Position numbers and translations under genes: made by a program
Part shown: positions 32,138 to 40,817 of the stretch, piece after piece
How positions within the stretch are numbered: the stretch's first letter is position 1
Layout of the letters: the number at the start of each line of letters is the position of its first letter
Assembly: GCA_001417715.1 (NCBI GenBank)
Contig: BBRT01000001.1
Coordinates: 1-64,000 of the forward strand
From: Candidatus Symbiothrix dinenymphae
GTDB taxonomy: Bacteria > Bacteroidota > Bacteroidia > Bacteroidales > Azobacteroidaceae
Direction: 5' to 3'
DNA length: 64,000 nt
Notes under the pieces: generated by a model
Told to the model about the DNA's origin: nothing
The model's database searches: none
What the model saw: only the letters and a program-made list of their open reading frames with translations

Positions 32138-33658
32138 TCATTCCCACTCAATCGTGGCGGGTGGCTTGGAGCTGATGTCGTACACTACGCGGTTTATGCC
32201 GCGCACTTTGTTGATGATTTCGTTTGATACTTTGGCGAGAAATTCGTTGGGGAGGTGCGCCCAATCGGCTGTCATGGCATCGGTGGAGGTTACGGCTCGC
32301 AGGGCTACCACATTTTCGTATGTCCGCTCGTCGCCCATCACGCCTACCGATTGCACGGGAAGCAGGATGGCTCCTGCTTGCCACACCTGGTCGTAGAGGT
32401 CGTTGTCGCGCAAGCCTTGAATGAAAATGTCGTCTGCCTCCTGCAAAATCTGCACTTTTTCGGGGGTGACTGCACCCAGAATGCGTACTCCCAAGCCCGG
32501 TCCGGGGAACGGATGCCGCTTAATCAGGTGGTCTTTCATGCCTAATTCGCGACCTACATTGCGCACCTCGTCTTTGAATAGAAGTCGCAGTGGCTCAATG
32601 AGTTGCAGATTCATTTTTTCGGGCAATCCGCCCACGTTGTGGTGCGATTTGATGGTGGTGCCGGTAATCGACAGCGACTCAATGATGTCGGGGTAGATGG
32701 TGCCTTGCGCCAGCCATTTGATGTCTTGCAGTTTTTGAGCTTCCCGGTCGAAAATGTCGATGAAGCCTTTGCCGATGATTTTGCGTTTTAATTCGGGGTT
32801 GGTTACGCCCTTCAAGGCATTGTAAAACTGCAGCTTTGCATCAATGCCGCGTACATTTAAGCCCAGATGTGCGTAGTCTTCGAGTACTTTTTCGAACTCA
32901 TTTTTGCGCAACAACCCGTTATCTACAAAGATGCAGGTCAGGTTTTTGCCAATCGCCCGGTTCAGCAGCACCGCACTCACGGAGGAGTCCACGCCGCCGG
33001 AGAGCGCGAGAATGACTTTGTCGTTGCCGAGCTTCTCTTGCAACTGTTTGACGGTCGAATCAATGAAATTTGCCGGAGTCCAATCCCGCTTGGCGTTGCA
33101 GATGGCAAGGAAATTTTCCAAAATCTGCGTACCAATCTCTGTATGAGATACTTCCGGATGAAACTGTACGCCCCAAGTCGGCTCGTTGTTAACACTGTAG
33201 GCGGCGTATTTCACGTCCCTCGTTTTTGCAATAATGGTGAAATGCTCGGGTATTTTCGTGATAGTGTCCCCGTGAGACATCCACACCTGTGAATTGGCGG
33301 GGATATTGAGCATCAAAGGGTCGCTCGATTTGATAGGCGTGAGCAGAGCGCGACCATATTCGCGGCTGTTGCCTTTTTCCACCCTGCCGCCCACGCTATG
33401 TGCCAGATACTGAGCACCATAGCAAATACCCAGAATGGGGTATTTTCTCCGAATGGCGTACAAATCAGGTCTAAAAGCATCCGAGTCATTGACCGAAAAC
33501 GGACTTCCCGAAAGGATAACCCCAATAACAGCGGTGTCATCCTTCGGAAACTTGTTGTAGGGCACAATTTCGCAATACATATTGAGTTCGCGCAACCGGC
33601 GAGCAATCAACTGGGTCGTTTGCGAACCAAAATCCATAATAACAATTTTTTCAAGCAT
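32138..33658 (-). CDS. guaA: GMP synthase (glutamine-hydrolysing)
   Basis: 506 aa. It converts XMP to GMP. The class I glutamine amidotransferase domain (about 1-190) has the nucleophile Cys in LGICYGAQ and the His-Glu of [11 protein letters not shown]. The PP-loop ATP-pyrophosphatase domain has [10 protein letters not shown] near residue 220. The C-terminal dimerisation domain ends PPATIEWE. It is the last gene of the ruvX-def-guaA run. Confidence 0.97.
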   Translation of the reverse strand: MLEKIVIMDFGSQTTQLIARRLRELNMYCEIVPYNKFPKDDTAVIGVILSGSPFSVNDSDAFRPDLYAIRRKYPILGICYGAQYLAHSVGGRVEKGNSREYGRALLTPIKSSDPLMLNIPANSQVWMSHGDTITKIPEHFTIIAKTRDVKYAAYSVNNEPTWGVQFHPEVSHTEIGTQILENFLAICNAKRDWTPANFIDSTVKQLQEKLGNDKVILALSGGVDSSVSAVLLNRAIGKNLTCIFVDNGLLRKNEFEKVLEDYAHLGLNVRGIDAKLQFYNALKGVTNPELKRKIIGKGFIDIFDREAQKLQDIKWLAQGTIYPDIIESLSITGTTIKSHHNVGGLPEKMNLQLIEPLRLLFKDEVRNVGRELGMKDHLIKRHPFPGPGLGVRILGAVTPEKVQILQEADDIFIQGLRDNDLYDQVWQAGAILLPVQSVGVMGDERTYENVVALRAVTSTDAMTADWAHLPNEFLAKVSNEIINKVRGINRVVYDISSKPPATIEWE

Positions 33659-33672
33659 ATAAAATAGATATG

Positions 33673-34230
33673 TTAAATTTTATTTTTTTTCACTTTGTAA
33701 TCACAACTCACCTGTCCTGCCATAATTCGGTTGAGTTTGGCACGAAACATCTGTTTGCGCATTCCGGAGGCATGTTCTGTGAACATAATGCCTTCCAGAT
33801 GGTCGTGCTCGTGTTGGATACAGCGGGCAGCATAGCCGTCAAAAACGTCTTCGTGCGGTTGCAAATTTTCATCCAAATATTGCAAGCGCACCCACTTGGG
33901 GCGGCTGATTTTTTCGTGAATATCCGGCACGGACAGGCAACCTTCCTCGATGATGCAGGTTTCGTCGCTTGTTTCGAGGATGTGCCCGTTGATAAACACC
34001 CGTTTGAAATCCGTGCATTCAGGGTGGTCTTTTGCCAACGACGACAGGTCGATGACCACGATGCGGTCGCTCAACCCAATTTGCGGAGCCGCCAAACCCA
34101 CCCCTTCGACTTTTGCCATCGTTTCAAACATATTGGCAAGCAGCTCGCTCAAATGGGGATAATCCGGCGAAATGTCGTTTGCCACTTTCTGCAAAATCGG
34201 ATGACCATATAAATAAATCGGCAATATCAT
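33673..34230 (-). CDS. def: Peptide deformylase
   Basis: 185 aa. It removes the formyl group from nascent N-terminal Met. All three family motifs are present: [18 protein letters not shown] (metal Cys) and QHEHDHLEG (two metal His and the catalytic Glu). It starts 4 bp after the ruvX stop, so it is co-transcribed. Confidence 0.97.
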   Translation of the reverse strand: MILPIYLYGHPILQKVANDISPDYPHLSELLANMFETMAKVEGVGLAAPQIGLSDRIVVIDLSSLAKDHPECTDFKRVFINGHILETSDETCIIEEGCLSVPDIHEKISRPKWVRLQYLDENLQPHEDVFDGYAARCIQHEHDHLEGIMFTEHASGMRKQMFRAKLNRIMAGQVSCDYKVKKNKI

Positions 34231-34234
34231 CTTC

Positions 34235-34681
34235 TTAGTTATGAGTTATGAGTTGTGAGTCGTCATTGCGGGCTTGACCCGCAATCCCCTGTTCTAAATA
34301 GGATTGTAGCAAGATGGTGGCACTTAGTTTGTCCACTAATGCTTTGTTTTGTCGCTGTTGCTTTTTCAGACCGCCTGTGCGCATGGCTTGGTGGGCTAAG
34401 ACGGATGTGAAGCGTTCGTCCACCAGTTTGATTGCCACTTTTGGGAATGTCTGTTGCAATTTTTCTTTGAACAGCATCACGCGCGGCATGTTTTCCGACG
34501 GCTGATAGTTCATCTGTCGCGGCTCGCCCAGCAGAAACAATTCGACCGGCTCGTTGTCCGCATAGTGCTTCAAAAAGGGGATAATTTCGCGGCTGGGAAG
34601 CGTTGTAAGCCCCCCTGCAATCATCTGCAACGGGTCTGAAACCGCCAGCCCCGTCCGCTTTTTTCCATAATCAATCGCCAT
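34235..34681 (-). CDS. ruvX: RuvX/YqgF Holliday-junction resolvase-like protein
   Basis: 148 aa from the internal ATG at 34681 (MAIDYGKKRTGLA); the upstream ATG at 34693 would leave a leader of only a few bases after the TACCTTTG box at 34701-34708. RNase H-like fold: Asp in MAIDYG and the LVDERFTSVLA motif are present. YqgF homologues process rRNA ends. The C-terminal ~19 residues (GIAGQARNDDSQLITHN) are encoded by a palindromic element and a heptamer repeat, so the natural C-terminus has been replaced or extended. Confidence 0.88.
   Translation of the reverse strand: MAIDYGKKRTGLAVSDPLQMIAGGLTTLPSREIIPFLKHYADNEPVELFLLGEPRQMNYQPSENMPRVMLFKEKLQQTFPKVAIKLVDERFTSVLAHQAMRTGGLKKQQRQNKALVDKLSATILLQSYLEQGIAGQARNDDSQLITHN
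34262..34291. repeat. ATTGCGGG palindromic element, copy 5 (3' end of ruvX)
   Basis: A copy with perfect arms at the 3' end of ruvX, read there as GIAGQARND. A gagttat heptamer repeat adjoins it. Confidence 0.95.
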
Positions 34682-34700
34682 AATTCGTCCCATGAGGCTG

Positions 34701-34708
34701 CAAAGGTA
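34701..34708 (-). promoter_or_regulatory. ruvX-def-guaA promoter (TACCTTTG, minus strand)
   Basis: CAAAGGTA on the plus strand, 8 bp before the first ATG and 20 bp before the internal ATG at 34681. Confidence 0.8.
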
Positions 34709-34769
34709 AGGAAAATTTGCAAAATTCCGATGGTTTCTATTTTAAAGGAAAATTCGATTGCATGATTGT

Positions 34770-35080
34770 AGAGACGTGGCGTGCCACGTCTCTGATGCCA
34801 TTTATACAATAATCCGGATAATCACAAATTTGTAAAAAAAATGGCGTGCCACGTCTCTGATGCAGGTTTATATCATAATCCGGATAATCGCGAATTTGCG
34901 CAGGAGACGTGGCACGCCACGTCTCTACAGGTACCACACAAAACCGCAATACCCCAATATACCTCCCCAAAAACACAATCCCCAATGTAGAGACATGGCA
35001 TGCCACGCCTCTGATGCAGGTTTATATCATAATCCGGATAATCACAAATTTGCGCAGGAGACGTGGCACGCCACGTCTCT
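34770..35080. repeat. REP/BIME cluster upstream of the REP-associated transposase
   Basis: Five copies of the 24-bp palindrome AGAGACGTGGC-gt-GCCACGTCTCT or its GCACGC-centred inverse: 34770-34793, a half copy 34843-34858, 34904-34926, 34989-35012 and 35058-35080. Copies alternate in orientation and are separated by a conserved ~45-bp spacer (aatccggataatc.c.aatt). This is the paired BIME arrangement. No reading frame of interest lies between 34693 and 35127 apart from these repeats. Confidence 0.93.
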
Positions 35081-35097
35081 ACATCAGAAAAAAACAG

Positions 35098-35105
35098 TAC
35101 CTTTG
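35098..35105 (+). promoter_or_regulatory. RAYT promoter (TACCTTTG)
   Basis: A consensus -7 box 22 bp before ATG 35127, just after the last upstream REP copy. Confidence 0.8.
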
Positions 35106-35126
35106 TCCCCAATAATTGAAAAAACT

Positions 35127-35759
35127 ATGTCAACAGAAAAATTTCAAAATCAATATCGCCTAAAATCGGCACGGGCAGAATGGCATGACTATGGCGGCGG
35201 CACCTATTTCATCACCGTTTGCACGGCACAACGCGAACATTTTTTCGGGGAAATTGTGGATGGACAAATGCAATTATCGCCAATCGGTGAATATCTATCT
35301 GAAAATTTGCAAAATGTAGCCCAACATTATTCATACGCCGAAATGCCACTGTATGTTATTATGCCCAATCATTGGCACGCCATTGTGTTTATTGATGGCG
35401 AAAAAACACCACAAAAACGCAATTCCCAATGTAGAGACGTGGCGTGCCACGTCTCTGATGCCGGTTTATACAATAATTCGGATAATGTTGTGGCACAGAT
35501 GCGCGCAGGAGACGTGGCACGCCACGTCTCTACCAATGAGACGATGATAGATATTCGTGCTATGAAAGGTTGGTTGTCGGTTGCGATTGGTGGGGTAAAA
35601 TCTGCTGTAACAAAATATGCAAATGGGAACAAAATTGATTTTGCTTGGCAACCTCGATTTCACGACCATATTATTCGCGATACCGAAGAAATAAATCGCA
35701 TAGCGGATTATATCGAAAATAATCCGGCAACGTGGGACATAGATTGTTTTAATAAATAA
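35127..35759 (+). CDS. REP-associated tyrosine transposase (RAYT, Y1/HUH family)
   Basis: 210 aa. A single-strand DNA HUH enzyme of the TnpA-REP/IS200 superfamily: the two-His motif is MPNHWHAIVF (about residues 78-87) and the nucleophile Tyr is in NRIADYIENNP (about 197). RAYTs nick and join at REP palindromes. Residues ~103-138 (CRDVACHVS...GDVARHVS) are encoded by a complete BIME inserted in the gene's own reading frame. The frame and the catalytic residues are kept, so the enzyme may still be active. Five further REP copies lie directly upstream. Confidence 0.9.
   Translation: MSTEKFQNQYRLKSARAEWHDYGGGTYFITVCTAQREHFFGEIVDGQMQLSPIGEYLSENLQNVAQHYSYAEMPLYVIMPNHWHAIVFIDGEKTPQKRNSQCRDVACHVSDAGLYNNSDNVVAQMRAGDVARHVSTNETMIDIRAMKGWLSVAIGGVKSAVTKYANGNKIDFAWQPRFHDHIIRDTEEINRIADYIENNPATWDIDCFNK
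35433..35531. repeat. BIME inside the RAYT gene
   Basis: Two inverted REP palindromes (35433-35456 and 35509-35531) with the same spacer type as upstream. The left flank (cgcaattcccaatgt) also resembles the flank of the upstream copy at 34989, suggesting the insert was copied from there. Confidence 0.93.
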
Positions 35760-35846
35760 TGTGCGAACATAACAAAACCGTGCGGATTGGCAATCACCAA
35801 CGCCCACACCGCACCATCGCACCACCGACACCCTCACACACGCAAC

Positions 35847-36239
35847 TCACTCCTGCTGATAATCCACCGTCAGCAGAAAGCCTTTGTTGCGGATGGTCAG
35901 GATTTTGACTTTGGGGTCTGCTGCCAGTTGCTTGCGCAGGCGGCAGATGAACAAGTCCAGACTGCGCGAGGCGTACTGCGAATAGCCTTGCCAGTAGGCT
36001 GCCAGCAATGCTTCGCGGCTCACCAAGTTTTCTACAGCGCGCCATAATACGCCGAGTATGTCGCACTCGCGAGGCGACAAGTGCTGCGTCTTTCGGTGCG
36101 CAAACTTCAGTGTGTTTCGCTGTTCATTCAAAACATACTGCCCGATTTGAATCATCGAATCATTCAACATGACAGAGTCATGAAAAATAATGTCTTTCAC
36201 TTTGCAAATAGCATCTCTTACAATTGTTAAATTCTCCAT
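35847..36239 (-). CDS. Winged-helix DNA-binding protein (OmpR/PhoB type, no receiver domain)
   Basis: 130 aa from ATG 36239; an in-frame ATG nine codons upstream is also possible. The C-terminal ~95 residues form a Trans_reg_C winged helix: LSPRECDILGVLWRAVENLVSREALLAAYW and the recognition region RSLDLFICRLRKQLAADPKVKILTIRNKGFLL. There is no phosphoacceptor receiver domain and no adjacent histidine kinase. A ToxR-like or orphan regulator is possible, or the receiver has been lost. Target genes are unknown. Confidence 0.8.
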   Translation of the reverse strand: MENLTIVRDAICKVKDIIFHDSVMLNDSMIQIGQYVLNEQRNTLKFAHRKTQHLSPRECDILGVLWRAVENLVSREALLAAYWQGYSQYASRSLDLFICRLRKQLAADPKVKILTIRNKGFLLTVDYQQE

Positions 36240-36367
36240 ACTTTTTAGTTGATAAGTTACTACCAAACAGTTAACAAAACACTAACAGTTTGCAAATGTA
36301 AGGACAATTTTTGAATAAACAAGCATATTTGCAAAAAAAAATGAAAAAAAAGTGATTTTTTTGAATT

Positions 36368-37396
36368 TTAATCCTCCTCTTGCGTCCAACCTTGCGCTAC
36401 GAGCGAGATTTCTGAGGCATCGCGCGTGATGAGGGCTGCCCCTTCGGCTACGGTGCGGATGTGACCGATGAGGTGGATGCCTTCGGTTGCTAAGTCTTCG
36501 ATTTTCTCGTGCATGCTCAATGGCACTGTGAACAGCAATTCGTAGTCGTCGCCGCCGTTGAGAGCCGTTGTGGTGAGGTTCATATTGAATGTTTCCGCCA
36601 TCGTTGCCGTCTGAAAATCAATCGGGATGCGCTCTTCGTAAATCGCACAACCTACCCCACTTTGCTGACAAATGTGCAACATATCGGACGACAGCCCGTC
36701 CTTCACATTGACCATCGCCGTGGGCACAATCCCGTGCTCAGCCAGCAGTGCGACGATGTCTTGACGTGCTTCGGGACGCAGTTGGCGTTCCAGCAGGTAT
36801 TCTTTACCCGCAAAATCGGGCGTAAAATCCGTTTCACCCTGATGCACCGCTTTTTCGCGCTCCAAGAGTTGCAACCCCATGTAGGCACCGCCCAAATCGC
36901 CCGACACGCAGATTAAATCCGGTTCTTTGGCGGTGTTTTGATAGACGACTGTTTCTTTGTCGGCACTTCCTATGCAGTTTGTAGCGACACACAAGCCTGT
37001 CAATGAAGCGGTTACATCCACTTTCACAATATCTACCTTGTAGTTTTTGCACGCAAATTGCAGACCGAGAAAAATCTCGTCGATGTGTTCCACTGCAAAG
37101 CGTTTGGAGATGCCGATGCTTACCGTCAGCTGTTGCGGCTGCCCGTTCATGGCATAAATATCCGCAAAAGCTGCCACTGCTGCCTTGTAGCCTACAAATT
37201 TGAGCGCAAAATACGTCAAATCGAAGTGAATACCCTCCAGCAAGAGTGCCGAAGCCACTAAGGTCGCCTTTTTGCCGTATTCCAACACGGCGGCATCATC
37301 GCCCACGCCTTTGAGGGTTGTTGAATTGGACGTTTTGATGTCTTTTGTCAGATGGTCGAGCAGTCCAAACTTGCCATACGATGCTATTTCTGTCAT
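36368..37396 (-). CDS. thiL: Thiamine-monophosphate kinase-like protein with altered active-site motifs
   Basis: 342 aa. The PurM/ThiL fold is clear: GVGDDAAVL (about 31-38), LLLEGIHFDLTY, the ADIYAMNG motif, SLTGL and VKDGLSSDMLHIC. ThiL phosphorylates thiamine monophosphate to the active cofactor. Two motifs deviate: the usual TTD before LLLEGIHF is ASA (48-50), removing an expected metal-binding Asp, and the usual GGDTT reads KVDVT (125-129). Other metal Asp residues remain. It overlaps the phosphorylase gene by 4 bp (ATGA). Activity may be reduced or changed. Confidence 0.82.
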   Translation of the reverse strand: MTEIASYGKFGLLDHLTKDIKTSNSTTLKGVGDDAAVLEYGKKATLVASALLLEGIHFDLTYFALKFVGYKAAVAAFADIYAMNGQPQQLTVSIGISKRFAVEHIDEIFLGLQFACKNYKVDIVKVDVTASLTGLCVATNCIGSADKETVVYQNTAKEPDLICVSGDLGGAYMGLQLLEREKAVHQGETDFTPDFAGKEYLLERQLRPEARQDIVALLAEHGIVPTAMVNVKDGLSSDMLHICQQSGVGCAIYEERIPIDFQTATMAETFNMNLTTTALNGGDDYELLFTVPLSMHEKIEDLATEGIHLIGHIRTVAEGAALITRDASEISLVAQGWTQEED

Positions 37397-38205
37397 ATTT
37401 GTTTGATGATTTCTTCTAAAATAATTGATAGTTTGGGTTGGGCTATTTTCGCGGCAGCTTGCACCTCTGAGTGGCTCACGGTCTTGATGTGCCCTGTCAC
37501 GCCGAGGTCGGTGATGATGGAAAATGCCAGCACTTTCAGCCCGCCATGGTGCGCTACGATGACCTCCGGCACGGTGGACATGCCCACCGCATCGCCGCCT
37601 ATGATGCGGAAAAATTTATATTCGGCAGGGGTTTCAAAAGTTGGTCCCTGAACACCCACATATACGCCGCGTTGCAGTTTTATGTGGTGCCGGGCTGCCG
37701 TTGCGTCGGCTAATTGGAGCAATTTGTGGGTGTAGGTTTCGCTCATGTCGGGGAAGCGCACGCCTAATGCTGCCTCGTTTTTGCCGCGCAAGGGGTGTTC
37801 GGGAAACAGGTTGATGTGGTCTTCAATCAGCATGATGTCGCCCACCTCAAACGCTTCGTTCAGCCCACCCGCCGCATTGCTCACAACCAGGTATTCAAAA
37901 CCCAGCAACTGCATGACGCGCACGGGAAATGTAACCTGCTTCATCTCGTAGCCTTCGTAGTAATGAAACCGCCCCTGCATCGCCAGAATGGGCTTTCCAC
38001 CCAATTTGCCGACTATCAGTTTGCCACTATGCCCCTCCACCGTTGATACGGGGAAATGCGGAATGGCGTCGTAGGGAATCTCTTTTTTGTCCGTAATCAC
38101 ATTCACCAACTCACCCAAGCCGGTCCCCAGAATGACACCAATTTTTGTATCCACAGGTATCTGTGGGCGTAGCCAATCCGCAGATTCTTTTATCGCGTGT
38201 AACAT
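37393..38205 (-). CDS. Purine nucleoside phosphorylase (trimeric NP-I type)
   Basis: 270 aa from ATG 38205; the longer frame starts upstream of the promoter. It cleaves purine nucleosides with phosphate for salvage. Motifs include GVILGTGLGELV (phosphate loop), HFPVSTVEGHSGKL, GRFHYYEGY, VVSNAAGGLN and GPTFETPAEYKFFR (base and ribose binding). It is in an operon with thiL through a 4-bp overlap. The promoter is divergent from the lipoprotein gene at 38305. Confidence 0.93.
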   Translation of the reverse strand: MLHAIKESADWLRPQIPVDTKIGVILGTGLGELVNVITDKKEIPYDAIPHFPVSTVEGHSGKLIVGKLGGKPILAMQGRFHYYEGYEMKQVTFPVRVMQLLGFEYLVVSNAAGGLNEAFEVGDIMLIEDHINLFPEHPLRGKNEAALGVRFPDMSETYTHKLLQLADATAARHHIKLQRGVYVGVQGPTFETPAEYKFFRIIGGDAVGMSTVPEVIVAHHGGLKVLAFSIITDLGVTGHIKTVSHSEVQAAAKIAQPKLSIILEEIIKQI

Positions 38206-38233
38206 ATTTCTTATTGTGTAAAAAAATTGAGCG

Positions 38234-38241
38234 CAAAGGTA
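38234..38241 (-). promoter_or_regulatory. Phosphorylase-thiL promoter (TACCTTTG, minus strand)
   Basis: CAAAGGTA on the plus strand, 29 bp upstream of ATG 38205. Confidence 0.8.
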
Positions 38242-38273
38242 GTTAAAAATTTGGTTTGTATAAAAAAAAAAAC

Positions 38274-38281
38274 TACCTTTG
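38274..38281 (+). promoter_or_regulatory. Promoter of the 38305 lipoprotein (TACCTTTG)
   Basis: A consensus -7 box 24 bp before ATG 38305, divergent from the box at 38234-38241. Confidence 0.8.
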
Positions 38282-38304
38282 CGCCCGATTTCAAAGAGGA
38301 ACAA

Positions 38305-39189
38305 ATGAAAAAAATCTTGTTTTTTGCAATATTCGTTGCTTTTGCGTTTTATTTCAACAGTTGTGATGCGGGAAATGAGCCGGAAGGAACTACTCACGGT
38401 GCGTGGACAGACCCTGCGGCAAATTTGCCAAAAGCCACCATTAGAGGGGTTGCGTATTTATCAGCAAACACGCTCACTCCGAATGGATATAAACTCAGCA
38501 CATACGCGCAAGAGGGTCAAACATTGCATTTTTCAATCACGTATGCTTCCCTGGGGCTTGTTGGCAGTAAGATTAATTACGACACGACCGCAATTGTCGG
38601 TGTAGATGGTATCTATGAGGTGAAATTGCCCACCAGAACGGATGGCGAACCGGTCAATGTGTCTATCTCAAGCGATATTGATACCATCGACAGTGGCTCG
38701 CAAGCTCGTCTTTATGCCATTGAACCAATTAGTTATGCAATAAAATCGGATATGGTATATCAGAAAAACCTGAACTATAACCTTACAGGCATCGTTCCCT
38801 CTATATGGGAAAATGGAACCTACCGTGTTACGCTTAAGTATAGCACCGGTACTGCGCTTGTAACGGCTCCCGCGAAATATACTTTCGGTACAGGGACAGA
38901 GAGAGATACGAAAGTTACAATAGTCATTGGCGGAGACCAATTTGTTCCGGCAAGAAGGGATACCGTTTTTGCTGAAAAATTGAAAACCTCTGACGATGGA
39001 TATGTTACACAGACTTACTTGGAATTTACAATGTCGGCTCCACGTGGCGGGTTGAAATTCAGAATGGGTTCTACATTTGTGTACGGTGATAATATTTACT
39101 CACTATTGAATCAATCGGATGTGATTTATGGTGGTAAGGTAACAGTTGGAGAAGATAAAATTTTTAATAATCCTAATGAACAATTTTAA
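38305..39189 (+). CDS. Lipoprotein, DUF3823-like beta-sandwich
   Basis: 294 aa from ATG 38305, the start supported by the promoter. A lipoprotein signal ends at Cys in FAFYFNSCDAGNEP (about residue 20). The rest is beta-rich: a carboxypeptidase-regulatory-like domain (about 40-130; ATIRGVAYLSANT) and a second beta domain. The layout resembles DUF3823-type lipoproteins of glycan-use loci, but no SusC/SusD pair is adjacent. It is probably co-transcribed with the barrel gene 9 bp downstream. Confidence 0.6.
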   Translation: MKKILFFAIFVAFAFYFNSCDAGNEPEGTTHGAWTDPAANLPKATIRGVAYLSANTLTPNGYKLSTYAQEGQTLHFSITYASLGLVGSKINYDTTAIVGVDGIYEVKLPTRTDGEPVNVSISSDIDTIDSGSQARLYAIEPISYAIKSDMVYQKNLNYNLTGIVPSIWENGTYRVTLKYSTGTALVTAPAKYTFGTGTERDTKVTIVIGGDQFVPARRDTVFAEKLKTSDDGYVTQTYLEFTMSAPRGGLKFRMGSTFVYGDNIYSLLNQSDVIYGGKVTVGEDKIFNNPNEQF

Positions 39190-39198
39190 TAAACAATA

Positions 39199-40119
39199 GT
39201 GTATATGAAAAAGATGATGTTATTAGCGTTTGTGTGCTTGGGTGGTTGGTCTGTTATGGCGCAAGGCTCAGGAAGTGTCAATAATTCCAGGGCGACGTCG
39301 GCAGAGCCGCAGGTGGCATCGCAGCCTCCTCAATTTGGTCAGACTACGGTTTTGGCTATTCCGCAGAGACCGACATACTTGCCCGAAGCAGGTAGTTTTT
39401 CGATAGGAATTAGTGCCAACCCATTTTTAGATTATTTGGGTAATCTGTTTAGTTCGTATGGTAGTTCGGCTCCTAATCTGGAAGGCTTGGCTTTCGGTGC
39501 CAAGTATTTTCTGAGAGACGAACATGCGATTCGTGCCAATTTAAAATTTAGTTTTGACAGTAATACAGACGAAAATGCTGTGGACGGTATTGACGGTCTC
39601 GGTGCCCTAACCGGGTCTAAGGTAACCGATACACGGTCTTCTTCTAACCTTGATGTGGAGCTTCGCGTCGGTTATGAATTGCATAAGGGTAAGGGTAGAG
39701 TAGATGGATTTTATGGTGCGGAAGTTTTGTTTGGTTATGCATCCGGTAGCGCGACTTATGAGTATGGAAATGCAACACTATCTCCCATGGGAGGCACACC
39801 GATAACTGACTGGAATTCCGTTACAGAAAGGCGTCTGGATAGCCGTCCCCTTGAAGATAAGGTCGGTGCTTCTTTAAAAGTGGGCGTGGGTGCTTTTGTC
39901 GGTATTGAATACTTTTTTGCACCTCAGTTTTCTATTGGCGGTGAAGTTGGCTTAGAATTTGCTTATACAAGTATCGGACAACGCGAAACAAAGACACAGT
40001 CGATTGATATTGTGACCGGTGGACCGGTAACGGGGACAACACATTCCGGAGTTAAATCTTCTAATATGGGAGTTCACACAAATCCGAATGGTCATCTGTT
40101 CGTTTCGTTCTATTTTTAA
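39199..40119 (+). CDS. Outer-membrane beta-barrel protein
   Basis: 306 aa; Met1 or Met3 may start translation. A signal peptide (KKMMLLAFVCLGGWSVMAQG) is followed by a Ser/Gln-rich linker and a barrel with alternating aromatic strands (GISANPFLDYLGNLF, AIRANLKFSF, FVGIEYFFAPQFSIGGEVGLEF). It ends in HLFVSFYF, a C-terminal aromatic strand suitable for BAM recognition. It is probably expressed with the lipoprotein upstream. Function unknown. Confidence 0.75.
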   Translation: MYMKKMMLLAFVCLGGWSVMAQGSGSVNNSRATSAEPQVASQPPQFGQTTVLAIPQRPTYLPEAGSFSIGISANPFLDYLGNLFSSYGSSAPNLEGLAFGAKYFLRDEHAIRANLKFSFDSNTDENAVDGIDGLGALTGSKVTDTRSSSNLDVELRVGYELHKGKGRVDGFYGAEVLFGYASGSATYEYGNATLSPMGGTPITDWNSVTERRLDSRPLEDKVGASLKVGVGAFVGIEYFFAPQFSIGGEVGLEFAYTSIGQRETKTQSIDIVTGGPVTGTTHSGVKSSNMGVHTNPNGHLFVSFYF

Positions 40120-40143
40120 TCACTTAAATGACAACAAGATAGG

Positions 40144-40170
40144 GGCTGCTTTTTTGGTGAAGCAGCCTTT
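40144..40170 (+). terminator. Terminator after the barrel gene
   Basis: GGCTGCTT (40144-40151) pairs with AAGCAGCC (40160-40167), followed by a T-rich tail. It lies 20 bp before rsmG. Confidence 0.85.
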
Positions 40171-40191
40171 CTCTTTTTCACCGGAAGTTTT

Positions 40192-40812
40192 ATGGACGTG
40201 ATTAGCAAATATTTTCCCGCTTTGACGGCGAAGCAAAAGGCACAATTTGCTGCGCTGGGTGATTTGTACACCGATTGGAACGCCAAAATCAACCTGATTT
40301 CGCGCAAAGACATCGCACATTTGTACGAAAAGCACATCCTCCATTCGTTGGGAATTGCTAAGGCGCTGCGGATGACGGACGGTTCCAAAGTGCTGGATGT
40401 GGGCACAGGTGGTGGTTTTCCGGGTATTCCGCTGGCAATTTTTTTTCCGGAGGTGCAGTTTGTCTTACTCGACAGTATCGGCAAAAAAGTGAAGGTGGCA
40501 GCGGATGTAGCACAAACCATTGAGCTGCAAAACGTTGAATGCTGCCACGCCCGCGCGGAGGAAGAAAGGCGACAGTTCGATTTTGTGGTCAGCCGTGCCG
40601 TGATGCCGCTACCGGCTTTGGCGCATGTTGTGAAGAAAAATATCGTCAAAAAACAGCGCAACGCCCTGCCCAATGGCCTCCTGTGCCTGAAAGGAGGCGA
40701 CTTGCAAGCCGAATTAGCCCCGTTCAAAAAGCAGGTCATGGAATATGAGTTGAGCGACTATTTTGATGAGGCGTTTTTTGAAACAAAAAAGGTCGTTTAT
40801 TTACCCCTCTGA
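40192..40812 (+). CDS. rsmG: 16S rRNA m7G527 methyltransferase
   Basis: 206 aa. It methylates N7 of G527 in 16S rRNA (E. coli numbering) using SAM. The SAM-binding motif VLDVGTGGGFPGIPLAI is at about residues 66-82, followed by LLDSIGKKVKVA and the conserved VVSRAVMPL. Length is normal. It lies 5 bp before recO. Confidence 0.95.
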   Translation: MDVISKYFPALTAKQKAQFAALGDLYTDWNAKINLISRKDIAHLYEKHILHSLGIAKALRMTDGSKVLDVGTGGGFPGIPLAIFFPEVQFVLLDSIGKKVKVAADVAQTIELQNVECCHARAEEERRQFDFVVSRAVMPLPALAHVVKKNIVKKQRNALPNGLLCLKGGDLQAELAPFKKQVMEYELSDYFDEAFFETKKVVYLPL

Positions 40813-40817
40813 CCACC

